A stretch of DNA of 64,000 bases from Acidobacteriota bacterium (lineage in GTDB: Bacteria > Acidobacteriota > Terriglobia > Acidiferrales > UBA7541), in contig JABCZD010000003.1 of NCBI GenBank assembly GCA_013289855.1, positions 124,001 to 188,000 on the forward strand. The letters are read 5' to 3'. This document shows positions 36,374 to 45,548 of this stretch, piece after piece (position 1 is the stretch's first letter; each line of letters opens with the position of its first letter). The position numbers were made by a program, and so were the translations under genes. The notes under the pieces are model-generated. The model did not search any database. It was not told the origin of the DNA and saw nothing but the letters and a program-made list of their open reading frames with translations.

Positions 36374-37119
36374 CAGTTGGAAAAACTCTTCGCGAGCAGC
36401 CCCGCAAGCCTGTAGTAGTATGCCCATACAACGGGTTGTCGCCATCGGGCTCGACGCAAAACGTGAACGGACTTGTCATCTGCGACGCCGATAAGACCGA
36501 GGCCGAGCTGTCCAAATAGCGGTTCCACTCGAACACGCTGGGCCGCGCGTTCGGGTAACGCCACGTATGACCGATGAGCGAAAATTCTGTTTCGCCCAGC
36601 TTGCTCGACGGCCTTTCGCCAATCAGATACCTTCACTTCGATCGTCACAATCTCAGGAAGAATTTCCCTCCATACTGTCGGCAAAGCAAATACATCGGCA
36701 CAAACTTCAAGGGCGTGAGCGTCCAGAAGAACCTCAAGCCGCACCTGAGCAGATTTCTCCGATATTTGTAACCGGTCCGCAATTGTTTCGAGCCGGGCAC
36801 GCCCAACCGACCGAAGGTATGCGAGTATGTGGGCGTTTGAAATGTCGACGTTTGCAAGTGCGAGCACGTCGCGATGATAGGAAACCACGACCAAATCGGG
36901 TACGCCGGCGCCGAGCGGAATCCCAGCAGCCGTCCAGAGGTCAGCGTCACTCGACCCCATGAGGCTGCGGACCCGCTGTTCGACTGTTTCTTGAATTAGT
37001 AATTCAGGACCCGGTCGACGCTGACGAAATTGAGTAATCGCGCGCGCGGATAAAATCGGCATAGCGTTCAGCATATCACCCAATCTGGCGCCTTCGGTTT
37101 CGGCAAACGACACTGTCAT
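36373..37119 (-). CDS. Winged-helix / PD-(D/E)XK nuclease-like protein, first gene of operon
   Basis: The 248-residue product combines two features. A segment GAGVPDLVVVSYHRD (about 71-85) and a later IVTIEVKVSDWRKAVEQAGR (about 152-171) together give the PD...ExK pattern of restriction-endonuclease-like folds. They are followed by a strand and loop, FAHRSYVALPERAAQRV. Between them lies a helix-turn-helix-like stretch (ILAYLRSVGRARLETIADRL, then QISEKSAQVRLEVLLDAHAL), as if a winged helix were inserted in the nuclease core. Such an arrangement would suit a DNA-targeted nuclease or a DNA-binding pseudo-nuclease. It is the first gene of the kinase operon, and the mRNA appears leaderless. Domain calls are by eye. 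Confidence 0.75.
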   Translation of the reverse strand: MTVSFAETEGARLGDMLNAMPILSARAITQFRQRRPGPELLIQETVEQRVRSLMGSSDADLWTAAGIPLGAGVPDLVVVSYHRDVLALANVDISNAHILAYLRSVGRARLETIADRLQISEKSAQVRLEVLLDAHALEVCADVFALPTVWREILPEIVTIEVKVSDWRKAVEQAGRNRIFAHRSYVALPERAAQRVRVEPLFGQLGLGLIGVADDKSVHVLRRARWRQPVVWAYYYRLAGLLAKSFSN

Positions 37120-37125
37120 GCACGT

Positions 37126-37154
37126 ATTAGAATATTTATTACTGGCAAAGTCAA
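37126..37154 (-). promoter_or_regulatory. Promoter of the nuclease-kinase operon, probably leaderless
   Basis: On the minus strand TTGACT (37154-37149) is followed after 17 bases by TCTAAT (37131-37126). Only six bases then separate the -10 from the ATG at 37119, so transcription should begin at or next to the start codon. No Shine-Dalgarno sequence precedes the ATG, in agreement with leaderless translation. The local DNA is markedly AT-rich. Confidence 0.55.
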
Positions 37155-37455
37155 TTAAACCTTGATCGCGCTGCGGCCCGATTCCTCCCTCGCAGTGTAC
37201 GCAAAGTGGCGCAGCTTTGGGACTTGATTTCGGTGTGTTTCCAGCCTACGCGCTGGCCGGTGTTAAATCGGAAATGATCTTTTGGGGGTCTGCCCCGCTC
37301 TTTCGGTTCTACCCGATCTTCGCGACGCGCATAAGGGCAAGTCTGTATATCAACTGGCGCAAAACCGCGTAATGTACGCAGCGGGTCGGCTGCGTTCGCA
37401 GCGCCGCGGTCGAAGCTCTCGCGGACAAGCTTACCGCCATCGTGGAGGAGCAACA
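37155..37455. other. Intergenic stretch before the DUF3309 gene
   Basis: No gene, repeat or terminator is evident in these 300 bases. A GGAGGAG ribosome binding site for the next gene is at 37444-37450. This marks the boundary between the AT-richer three-gene island and the GC-rich backbone. Confidence 0.4.
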
Positions 37456-37611
37456 ATGCTTCGACTGATTCTTCTGATCGTTATAATTCTGCTGGTCCTC
37501 GGCGCTCTACCCACGTGGCCATACAGCGCCGGCTGGGGCTACTACCCAAGCGGCGGCCTCGGCTTGCTCCTGGTGATCCTGATCGTGCTGGTGCTGGCTA
37601 AACGCATTTAG
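37456..37611 (+). CDS. DUF3309 small membrane peptide
   Basis: The 51-residue product starts at an ATG behind a perfect GGAGGAG. It has two hydrophobic helices (MLRLILLIVIILLVLGALPT and GLGLLLVILIVLVLAKRI) joined by a Trp/Tyr/Gly-rich turn (WPYSAGWGYYPSGG). This is the layout of DUF3309, small inner-membrane proteins found in many soil bacteria whose function is unknown. In-frame codons upstream lack a ribosome binding site. Confidence 0.85.
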   Translation: MLRLILLIVIILLVLGALPTWPYSAGWGYYPSGGLGLLLVILIVLVLAKRI

Positions 37612-37792
37612 CTCGACATTTACCTCCACAGGGCTTCCGCGCGGGCTGACGTTAGAGCGCGTTTGCGGTGTCTGTCGAGCTCCTGCCGGAATTATTGGCG
37701 CCCCACTTCCCTTCGGACGTCCGAACTTCTTTGCTAAACTTGTCGCCGCCAAGCGCGTCTAAGCCTCTAGACTTCATCGCCATCGGAGCCCC

Positions 37793-40219
37793 ATGGACAT
37801 CCTGCTAAACGACTTGCGGCATGCCGTAAGACTGATGTTCAAGAATCCGGCGTTCACGCTGATTGCTGTGGTCACGTTGGCCCTGGGCATCGGCGCGAAC
37901 ACGGCGATTTTCACCGTCGTCAATGCCGTGCTGCTCCGCCCGCTCAGCTTCCGCGATCCCTCCCGCCTGGTACTGGTGATGGAAAAATCGCAATATCCCA
38001 CCGTCAGCACGTCATATGAGAACTATGTCGATTGGCGCGCCCAGAGCCACTCCTTTGAAGCGATGGAAGCCACGCGCGGCGCGACGATCACGCTCACCGG
38101 CGCGGGCGAACCGGAGCGCCTGAATTCGCGCTATGCGACGGCCGGTATGTTCCCATTGCTCGGCATCAACGCCGTCACCGGACGAACTTTCAGCGCGGAA
38201 GAAGACCGTGCCGGTGGCGCGCCCGTGGCCCTACTGAGTTACGGTTTGTGGCAGCGTCACTTTGGTGGGGCGTCGGACGCGGTCGGAAAATCCATCAACC
38301 TGGATTCTCAGCCGTACACGATTATTGGCGTGCTGCCGAAAGGGTTTGAACTCCTGCAACCCGCCGACATTTTCCTCCCCTTCACGCCGTGGGCCAGCAC
38401 CCTTCCCGACGATCGCAACTGGCATCCGGGAATAATGGCCGTCGCTCGCCTGAAAGCGGGCGTCAGCCGCGAGCAAGCCCGCACCGAAATGGTCGGGCTC
38501 ACCAAACGTCTTGAAGAGCAGTACCCGATCTACAACACCGGCACCAGCGCGGATGTCATGGGGTTGCAGGAGCGCCTCGTGCAGAACGTCGGCCCGGCAC
38601 TGCTGCTGCTTCTCGGTGCGGTCAGCTTCGTGCTGCTCATCGCGTGCGTGAACGTCGCTAATTTGCTGCTCGCCCGCGCCGCCTCGCGCAACCGCGAAAT
38701 TGCCATCCGAACGTCGATGGGAGCCTCGCGCTGGCGCATCGTTCGCGCGCTGCTCACGGAAAGCGTGCTGATTTCCGTTGCCGGAGGCGCACTAGGCTTG
38801 CTCGTAGCGTCGGCTTCGCTTGGACCGCTGTTGCGTCTCGCCGAAGGCAGCGTCCCGCAAATCTTCACCATTGGCCTGGACCGCTCCGTGCTCTTCATCA
38901 CCTTACTCGTGTCCGTCCTCACCGGACTCATTTTTGGAACAGCCCCTGCTCTGCGCACCGCTAATCTTGATTTGCGTGAAACGCTAAACGAAGGCTCGCG
39001 TGGTTCCACCTCGGGCCCAGGCCAACATCGGCTGCGCAGCATTCTCGTCGTGACGGAAATTGCCTTCGCGATGCTCTTGCTGGTCGGATCAGGATTGCTC
39101 TTACGCAGCTTCGCTCGCTTGCAGGAAGTTCCGCCGGGCTTTCAACCAGACCACCTGCTGGTGGCCGATCTGCCCGTTTCAACAACAACCTACGCCAGTC
39201 CCGAGCAGCGCTTCCAGTTTTTCGACCGCATCGTCGATCGCGCCAAAACTCTGCCTGGCGTGCGCTCCGCAGGAGCTGCGTCCTTCTTGCCCGTGAGCGG
39301 CGGCGGTGGCATGCTCCATTTCAACATCGAAGGACGCCCGCCCAAAACTCCCCACGACTATCTTGCCGCCGGCTACCGCACCATCACTCCGCAATACATG
39401 GAAACCCTTGGCGTCCCGCTGCTTCAGGGACGCAATATCACCGCCGCCGACAACGAAAAATCCCCCTCCGTAGTGGTAATTAACGCCACCATGGCGCGCA
39501 CCTATTTCCCCGGCGAAAATCCGCTCGGCAAACGCCTGCAGCTCGGCGCTACGCCTGAAAAAGACGTGCCTTACATGGAGGTCATCGGTGTAGTCGGCGA
39601 CGTCCTCCAGGGCCTCGACACCGATCCCAAAGCCGAAATGTATTTGCCATATCGCCAGGCCGACGAGCTGTTGCCGGTGCTGCAACTTTCCATCGTTTTA
39701 CGCACTGCCGCCGACCCGCGCCTGCAAGCTGCGGCGCTGCGTAGCGCGCTGGCAGAAATCGATCCCAACGAACCACTCGTGAAGGTTCGCACCATGGAAG
39801 AAAATATGGCCGCCACCGTCACGCAGCCGCGCTTTCGCACCTGGCTCATCGGAATCTTTGCCGGTCTTGCGCTGGTGCTCGCCGCCGTCGGACTCTACGG
39901 CGTACTGTCCTACTCGGTCACGCAGCGCACCAACGAAATCGGTATCCGCGTCACTCTCGGCGCGCAACGCGACGGAATCTTTCGCATCATCGTCGGTGAA
40001 GGTCTGCGTCTGGCGCTCGTCGGCGTCGGCATAGGAACGATTGCCGCGCTCCTCTTCTCGCGCGTGCTGCGAACTTTTCTTTACGGCATCAGCGCGTTCG
40101 ATCCCATCACGTTCGTAATTACCGCCGCGCTTCTAACTCTGGTTGCCGTGGCGGCATCGTTTTTCCCGGCGCGCCGCGCTACTGGCGTAGACCCCTTGAT
40201 CGCCCTCCGTCACGAATAG
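37793..40219 (+). CDS. MacB-like ABC permease, acidobacterial orphan (ADOP) type
   Basis: The 808-residue protein has two repeated halves, each a MacB-type periplasmic core plus FtsX-like membrane domain. It begins with [20 protein letters not shown] and [20 protein letters not shown], the opening typical of the acidobacterial duplicated orphan permeases. Membrane segments cluster near 20-45, about 275-300 ([20 protein letters not shown]), 320-385, 420-440 ([15 protein letters not shown]) and at the C-terminus ([18 protein letters not shown] and later). It ends with [19 protein letters not shown]. No ATPase gene is adjacent, as is usual for this group. Predicted role: transport or mechanotransmission across the envelope, substrate unknown. 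Confidence 0.92.
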   Translation: MDILLNDLRHAVRLMFKNPAFTLIAVVTLALGIGANTAIFTVVNAVLLRPLSFRDPSRLVLVMEKSQYPTVSTSYENYVDWRAQSHSFEAMEATRGATITLTGAGEPERLNSRYATAGMFPLLGINAVTGRTFSAEEDRAGGAPVALLSYGLWQRHFGGASDAVGKSINLDSQPYTIIGVLPKGFELLQPADIFLPFTPWASTLPDDRNWHPGIMAVARLKAGVSREQARTEMVGLTKRLEEQYPIYNTGTSADVMGLQERLVQNVGPALLLLLGAVSFVLLIACVNVANLLLARAASRNREIAIRTSMGASRWRIVRALLTESVLISVAGGALGLLVASASLGPLLRLAEGSVPQIFTIGLDRSVLFITLLVSVLTGLIFGTAPALRTANLDLRETLNEGSRGSTSGPGQHRLRSILVVTEIAFAMLLLVGSGLLLRSFARLQEVPPGFQPDHLLVADLPVSTTTYASPEQRFQFFDRIVDRAKTLPGVRSAGAASFLPVSGGGGMLHFNIEGRPPKTPHDYLAAGYRTITPQYMETLGVPLLQGRNITAADNEKSPSVVVINATMARTYFPGENPLGKRLQLGATPEKDVPYMEVIGVVGDVLQGLDTDPKAEMYLPYRQADELLPVLQLSIVLRTAADPRLQAAALRSALAEIDPNEPLVKVRTMEENMAATVTQPRFRTWLIGIFAGLALVLAAVGLYGVLSYSVTQRTNEIGIRVTLGAQRDGIFRIIVGEGLRLALVGVGIGTIAALLFSRVLRTFLYGISAFDPITFVITAALLTLVAVAASFFPARRATGVDPLIALRHE

Positions 40220-40359
40220 TGCGCGAGCGCCTTTAAAGGCGGAAGCCTTTTCTGGTGCGGCGAGACACCAATCGGCGCTTCTTCGATAGTGGAAGGGTCG
40301 GCCGCACAGGCCTGGAGTCAGAACGCGTTCGCGATGTCCGCCGAGTCGCCGCAGGAATT

Positions 40360-40848
40360 CTAAATCGCCGCTATTTGCCGGACGGCATCCTGAGGCAACG
40401 GTCGTTCGAGGCCGCTGACCACGCCCGCCATCCTCTCCAGTTCTCCGCGAAATTCCAGCCAGGTCCGCTCACCAATCGCGCCGACAAATTGTTGCTGCAC
40501 TTTGCGCCATTTCGGCACCGCCTTTGCTAACGTGCGCTCCCCTTTCGCCGTCAAACTTATAAAGCGCTGCCGCATCGCGCCGCGGTCCGTAATCGTCAGA
40601 AGACCGCCTTGCTGCAGGGGACGCAGGCTGCGCGTCAGCGTGGTGGGATCCAGGGCCAGCAACTCCGCAAGCGCGCCCATGCAGATGGGCTGCGCTTTGG
40701 CCACGCCCACAAGAATGGTGAATTGCGTGGAGCGCAGACCAGCATCCTCGAGTGCCAGATCGAACAGCTTGGTTACCGCGCGGGTGGTGCGCCGGAAGTT
40801 GAAGGAGGCGCAATATCCGGTACCGGTGAGATCAACATTAGCGAGCAA
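40360..40848 (-). CDS. MarR-family transcriptional regulator
   Basis: The 162-residue product has the MarR winged-helix fold: helices 1-2 (VTKLFDLALEDAGLRSTQFT), the recognition region ALAELLALDPTTLTRSLRPL, the wing GLLTITDRGAMRQRFISLT, and a C-terminal dimerisation helix. The start is a TTG at 40848 with GGAGGTG seven bases upstream; the ATG ten bases further in is out of frame. MarR proteins usually repress themselves and a neighbouring gene and release DNA on binding a phenolic ligand or on oxidation. Here the divergent gene encodes another regulator, and a perfect palindrome sits between their overlapping promoters. The adjacent permease is a possible target. Confidence 0.88.
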   Translation of the reverse strand: MLANVDLTGTGYCASFNFRRTTRAVTKLFDLALEDAGLRSTQFTILVGVAKAQPICMGALAELLALDPTTLTRSLRPLQQGGLLTITDRGAMRQRFISLTAKGERTLAKAVPKWRKVQQQFVGAIGERTWLEFRGELERMAGVVSGLERPLPQDAVRQIAAI

Positions 40849-40864
40849 AAATGCACCTCCATGC

Positions 40865-40913
40865 TTGACATGTATATACAGATTAAGATATAACTGAGCG
40901 CAACGATTGTCAA
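40865..40913. promoter_or_regulatory. Overlapping divergent promoters with palindromic operator
   Basis: Plus strand: TTGACA (40865-40870), 18 bases, TATAAC (40889-40894), pointing to the gene at 41015. Minus strand: TTGACA (40913-40908), 17 bases, TATCTT (40890-40885), pointing to marR. The perfect palindrome TGTATATACA (40871-40880) lies inside the plus spacer and at the minus start site, where a bound MarR dimer would block both promoters. Confidence 0.65.
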
Positions 40914-41014
40914 TCGGTCCAGGTCTTTAGGTCTTCCCCGGGCCCTTGCGCGAGTGGACTTTAGCAGACGTACGCAAACGAACGAATGCTCGGACTACGC
41001 GTTGAGGGTGAAAA

Positions 41015-41635
41015 ATGAACGCTGAATTCGCACACCTGGAAACATCCTCGCAAGATAAAGAATTAGAATCCATCACCAGTGTTCCCGCGCGTTACGCCCG
41101 CTTTGGCGAGTTTTGCCTGGACTTGGTGAAGCAGGAGCTCAGCAAAGGCGGCGCGCGCGTCAAGATGCAAGGCAAGGTCTGCGGTGTGCTGATGATTTTG
41201 CTGGAAACGCCGGGAGAAGTGGTAACGCGCGAGGCCTTGTGCGCCCGGCTGTGGCCTCCCGATTCGCGCGTCAACTACGACGCCAACGTCAACACCACGG
41301 TCAACAAACTTCGGCTCGTCCTGGGCGATTCCTCGGACCAATCCGTCTACGTCGAGACCATTCCCCGCAAGGGCTACACCTTCATCGCGCCGGTGGAATA
41401 TAGCGACGATGCCCCGGCCACGCAGCAGGCCCGTAAATCGCTGTTACGCATTTCTTCCGGCCCGGATTCCACGAATGGCCATGGCGAGGGTTCTCATGGC
41501 GAGGTTCGTCAGGACGGTGCCCCCACGGATTCGCCCATGTCCTCGGTATGGTTTACATTTGGCGTAGTAGCACTGGTGGTCGCCAGCATTTTGCTGGGCG
41601 CCGCGATCTTGCTGTACACCCATCGGGCCTTCTAA
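41015..41635 (+). CDS. Membrane-tethered winged-helix regulator (ToxR/CadC-like)
   Basis: The 206-residue protein has an OmpR-type DNA-binding domain at about 27-128: YARFGEFCLDLVKQELSKGG, VKMQGKVCGVLMILLETPGE, VVTREALCARLWPPDSRVNY and YVETIPRKGYTFIAPVEY. A polar linker follows. One membrane helix near the C-terminus (SVWFTFGVVALVVASILLGA) then leaves only a few residues outside. It lacks the periplasmic TPR or propeller sensor usual in acidobacterial homologues, so it looks truncated or senses through a partner. It is divergent from marR. A shared terminator separates it from the TonB-dependent receptor gene. Confidence 0.87.
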   Translation: MNAEFAHLETSSQDKELESITSVPARYARFGEFCLDLVKQELSKGGARVKMQGKVCGVLMILLETPGEVVTREALCARLWPPDSRVNYDANVNTTVNKLRLVLGDSSDQSVYVETIPRKGYTFIAPVEYSDDAPATQQARKSLLRISSGPDSTNGHGEGSHGEVRQDGAPTDSPMSSVWFTFGVVALVVASILLGAAILLYTHRAF

Positions 41636-41767
41636 CAAGTTCAGAAAAACTCGGACAACACGCAATTCCCAGCTCAAAAAAAGGGTTCGAGTGATTTGGC
41701 GCGTCGTGTCGTTACATCCCTGCAAACTCTCGCCCGCACTTGAAAGACGCCGCATTTCGCCACGCGC

Positions 41768-41804
41768 AAAAAAAGGAGGCGCTAAACAAGCGCCTCCTTT
41801 TTTT
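41768..41804. terminator. Bidirectional intrinsic terminator
   Basis: GGAGGCGC (41775-41782), loop TAAACAA, then GCGCCTCC (41790-41797), flanked by seven A on the left and seven T on the right, so it works on both strands. It separates the convergent regulator and receptor genes. Confidence 0.9.
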
Positions 41805-41830
41805 CTTGGCTTTCCTTGGCGACAACTTCT

Positions 41831-44800
41831 CTAGAACACGAACTTCAGTCCCAGTGTGATCGACCGAATACCGCCGCTGAAGAACGCGCTCGGGTTGAGG
41901 AAGTTGGGATCCGTGGGCAACACGTAACCCTGCGTGGTCGTGGCCGTGGTAATGCCTGTGGCGTTGAACACGTTCCCGTTGCTCAGCGCATAACTGGGAT
42001 GATTGAGTACGTTGAAGAAATCCGCCTTCACCTGCAGAAACTTGCTCTCGGTGAAGTGGAAATTCTTCACGATGTTCATGTTCAACGTATTGAAGCCGGG
42101 ACTGTAAAAACTGTTCCGTCCGACGTTAGCTTGCACGCCCGGGCCCGCGACCACATACTTCGCCTTCGGATTCACCGGCGTGTATCCAATCGCCGGAAAG
42201 AATTGCTGCGATGCCGGATTGTTAGGATTGAACGCTGGATTGAAGCAAGCACCACCATTGGCAACGCCGGTGGGAATGTTGAATGCACCCGGCCCGCCAT
42301 TGGAAAACGCCGTCGTCCCGCCCGGAATTTCGCACACCGCATACACGTCCGAGCCGGTAAGTCCCACGCCGCCGGGATTGAGCACTACGCGATCGCCCGC
42401 CGTGTCGCCATTTCCATTCGAGTCGATACCCGACTGCAGCGTCACCGGCTGCCCGGACTGCACCAGGAACACCGAGCCCACCTGGAAGCCGTTTACCAGC
42501 GCCTTCACCCATCGGCTGTCGCTATTCATGTTGGGCACCTGATATGTCCACGACATCGCGAAGTGATGCCGCACGTCCAGGTCCGAGCTGGCGCGATCCT
42601 GCTGCAGATCAAACGCATCCTGCGCGCGGCGCGGGTTCAGCAAGCTGGTGAAAAACTCGTTGGTGGCGTCGTCGATGGTGTGCGCGTACGTGTAATTCGC
42701 GTTGAACGTAAGGTTGTGGCTCGCACGCTGCGTGAAGTTCACCGACCCGGCATGATAGATGCTGCTGGCCGACGGTGGATCTCCGGTCACGTTGCCCTGG
42801 AATCCATATTGCGCATAAATATTCGGATTGAACGCGTTGAACGCCGCATCCGTCGGCGTCGCTGGAGTCCAGTTGGTCGGCACATTCCCAAAGAATGTCG
42901 GCAGTGGAGCTACGCCGCCATCAAACGCGCTGATGAAGTTTTGCCGGAATTGTATCGGCAGCTCCAGGCCGCGCGTCCCCAGGTAACGCACCTCAATTGT
43001 CGCGTTCTTGTACACCTCGTGCTGCACGCCCAGTGACCACGTCAGGATCTTCGGCATCACGGTGTTGTCGATGTAGCTGGTCGTCAACGCGCGCGCGTCC
43101 GCCTGATTCGCTGGAGGTATGTACGCCGGCGGCAATCCTCCGCCCGCCAGAAATCCCGCGCCGCTGCCATCGCTGGGATTCAGGAAGCTCGCGCACCAGC
43201 TCGGCTGCGGCGTAAGCGTGCACGCAGAATTGGGATTCAACTCGCTCTGCAATTGCGGCGGCAGCGTGATGGACGCAAAATTCTGGAATTTCACGTCGTA
43301 CGCGATGCCAAAGCCGCCGCGAATCGACGTCGTTCCCTTCCCGAAAGGATCGTAAGCAAACCCAACGCGCGGCCCCACATTGTTTTTGTCCGTGTTGGGC
43401 ACGCCAAACGTGACCACGCCGGGCACATTCGAAATCGCGTTGAGCGCCTGCGAATTGCCGCCCACAGGGTTGGTCCAATATTCGTAACGAATACCAAGAT
43501 TCAGCGTCAGGCGCGGCGTAATCTTAAAATCATCCTGCGCGAACACATAAAACGCGCTCTGCGTTCCCAGAAAACTTCCCGTTCCCGCGCCGCGCAACGT
43601 TCGTCCCGTTTGGCTCGGCAGCAAATCGTTCACGAACTCCTGCGTGTCCGTATACCAGTAGTCCCCGTTGCTGCGCGGCAGAAAATATTGCGGATAAATA
43701 AAGTGGTTGTACTGCCCGCCGAATTTGAACGTATGCTTCCCGTGCGACCACGTCACATTGTCCAAAATCTGATACGTATTCTGCTTCTGCGACGTGAAAT
43801 CTCCCGGCCCATTGGTGTTGTCTCCCAAGTCCCCAATCGTCACATCGTTCGGGCAAGCCGTCCCGCATGGATTGATGGTCTGCAGCGTAAACAGCGAATA
43901 CTGCAGCCGCAGATCGTTCACCAGCGTGCTGTTAATCGTCCACACATCCGTCAGCGCGATCTTGCGGTTATGCACCGGCTCGGCCTGGTTATACAAATTG
44001 TTGGTGTTGTTCGTCGGCAAAATAAAATTTTCCTGATTGAACAGAAACCGCGCGCCGAACTGGTGATGTCCCCAGGTATAGTCCGCGTTCACCTGCGCAT
44101 CGTTTTCCCGTTGATACAGCGGGCTGGTGATGATCAGGTTGCCGATCGGAATCGCTTGCCCGTTCACGGTAATGGGCGCAAGGTCCGCCGCCGGAGCCAC
44201 TGGAAAAGTCTTCAGCAAGCTCAACACCTGCGGATCGGCAGCCATCGCTTCCAGCGACGCCAGCCCCGAAGCCGTCGGCTGAATCAACGGTGTCGCCGCA
44301 CCTTCTCCGTGCAACGTGGTGTACTCGTACGCCCCAAAAATAAAGAGTTTGTTCTTGATGATCGGCCCGCCAAACGTCCCGCCAAAACGATTATTGTCGA
44401 ACGCCGGCTTCCCCGGAATCGTGCCGCTGGCAATCGCATCCTTCGTCAAATTATCCAGTGAATCGTAATTGCGATTCTGGTTGTACCACTCGCCGGACCC
44501 GTGAAAATTATTCGTCCCGGTCTTCGTCACCAAACTAAATTGCCCGCCCGCCGAGTGTCCATACTCCGCGCTGAACTGGTTCGTTGACAGCGCAAACTCC
44601 GCCACCGCGTCCGGAATCACCGTCGCATTGTTTCCCGTGACGCCCAGATTGTTGTCGTCCACGCCGTCCACGGTAAAATTATTGTCCCGCGGACGCGTCC
44701 CGCCCACCGCTCCGCCCACGCCCTGCACGCCGCCCGGCGTGGCCACCACGTTCGGCGCCAGCACCGCCAGGTTCAGCGGACTGCCGTTCAGCACGCCCGC

Positions 44801-45268
44801 CGCGTTCGGCAAATCCTCCACATCTTTCGCGTTGTAATTATTGTTCAGCTGCGAGGACGTGGTCTCCACCTGCTGCGCCCCGCTGGTTACTTCCACCGTC
44901 TCCGACGTGCCGCCCAAATCCAGTTTCGCGTCCGCCACGTTGTCCTGGTTCGCCAGCACCGCCACGTCTTTCTTCACCAGCGACTTAAACCCTTGCGCTT
45001 CCACCGTAATTTTGTACTGCCCCGGAATCAGGCTCGGCACCGCATACGTCCCCGCCGACGTGGTCTGAATCTCCAGCGACACTCCCGTCTCCTGGTTCGT
45101 TACCGTAACCTTCGCCTCCGGCACCGCCGCGCCAGAGGGATCCAGAACCTGCCCGCGCAACGATCCCCCACTTCCTTGCGCAAACAGCGGCGCCGCATAC
45201 AACACCAGCACGATCGTCAACAAAAGTCCCAGCCCCCCGGAAATGTACCGCTGCATTTTTAAATTCAT
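41831..45268 (-). CDS. TonB-dependent receptor with carboxypeptidase regulatory-like domain (Oar type)
   Basis: From ATG 45268 (GGAGAGG upstream) the protein is 1145 residues. The signal peptide is GGLGLLLTIVLVLYAAPLFA. Residues about 32-115 form a carboxypeptidase-regulatory-like beta sandwich (SLRGQVLDPSGAAVPEAKVT, then TYAVPSLIPGQYKITVEAQG). The plug follows (LNNNYNAKDVEDLPNAAG, then FTVDGVDDNNLG), then a long 22-strand barrel ending in Phe (ITLGLKFVF). The size and N-terminal domain are typical of acidobacterial Oar-like outer-membrane receptors, thought to import oligosaccharides or other large nutrients. The ligand is not identifiable. No SusD-like partner is present. It is monocistronic and closed by a bidirectional terminator. 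Confidence 0.93.
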   Translation of the reverse strand: MNLKMQRYISGGLGLLLTIVLVLYAAPLFAQGSGGSLRGQVLDPSGAAVPEAKVTVTNQETGVSLEIQTTSAGTYAVPSLIPGQYKITVEAQGFKSLVKKDVAVLANQDNVADAKLDLGGTSETVEVTSGAQQVETTSSQLNNNYNAKDVEDLPNAAGVLNGSPLNLAVLAPNVVATPGGVQGVGGAVGGTRPRDNNFTVDGVDDNNLGVTGNNATVIPDAVAEFALSTNQFSAEYGHSAGGQFSLVTKTGTNNFHGSGEWYNQNRNYDSLDNLTKDAIASGTIPGKPAFDNNRFGGTFGGPIIKNKLFIFGAYEYTTLHGEGAATPLIQPTASGLASLEAMAADPQVLSLLKTFPVAPAADLAPITVNGQAIPIGNLIITSPLYQRENDAQVNADYTWGHHQFGARFLFNQENFILPTNNTNNLYNQAEPVHNRKIALTDVWTINSTLVNDLRLQYSLFTLQTINPCGTACPNDVTIGDLGDNTNGPGDFTSQKQNTYQILDNVTWSHGKHTFKFGGQYNHFIYPQYFLPRSNGDYWYTDTQEFVNDLLPSQTGRTLRGAGTGSFLGTQSAFYVFAQDDFKITPRLTLNLGIRYEYWTNPVGGNSQALNAISNVPGVVTFGVPNTDKNNVGPRVGFAYDPFGKGTTSIRGGFGIAYDVKFQNFASITLPPQLQSELNPNSACTLTPQPSWCASFLNPSDGSGAGFLAGGGLPPAYIPPANQADARALTTSYIDNTVMPKILTWSLGVQHEVYKNATIEVRYLGTRGLELPIQFRQNFISAFDGGVAPLPTFFGNVPTNWTPATPTDAAFNAFNPNIYAQYGFQGNVTGDPPSASSIYHAGSVNFTQRASHNLTFNANYTYAHTIDDATNEFFTSLLNPRRAQDAFDLQQDRASSDLDVRHHFAMSWTYQVPNMNSDSRWVKALVNGFQVGSVFLVQSGQPVTLQSGIDSNGNGDTAGDRVVLNPGGVGLTGSDVYAVCEIPGGTTAFSNGGPGAFNIPTGVANGGACFNPAFNPNNPASQQFFPAIGYTPVNPKAKYVVAGPGVQANVGRNSFYSPGFNTLNMNIVKNFHFTESKFLQVKADFFNVLNHPSYALSNGNVFNATGITTATTTQGYVLPTDPNFLNPSAFFSGGIRSITLGLKFVF

Positions 45269-45548
45269 ATCCTCTCCTGACCACACATCCGCTTGGGAAA
45301 TGCGCCTCTCCACACGAAAATCGCAGCAGCGAAAAATTTCATTAGACCCGGCAACGACATCCCTGCGAGGCGTTCGTAATGCGGAGGAAATGCAAACGGA
45401 AGGCCAACCACACCTAAATCGCAAAGCAGATTATTTTCTGCAATTTGCGCCATCTAAAGCGCCTAACCAGCGCAAAACAATCAATACTTCGGAATGAATT
45501 AAGCAGCTTTATCTACGAGTATGCGGATGGCGTATGTTTTATGTAGAC
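45269..45548. other. Receptor gene upstream region
   Basis: These 280 bases hold the presumed promoter and leader of the TonB-dependent receptor gene. The part nearer the gene is AT-rich. I see no gene and no confident -35/-10 pair. Confidence 0.35.

Noticed and set aside
41816..44461. Two plus-strand open frames of about 400 codons each
   Set aside because: Both are antisense to the TonB-dependent receptor gene and very Arg/His-rich, as expected of a shadow of GC-rich coding DNA.
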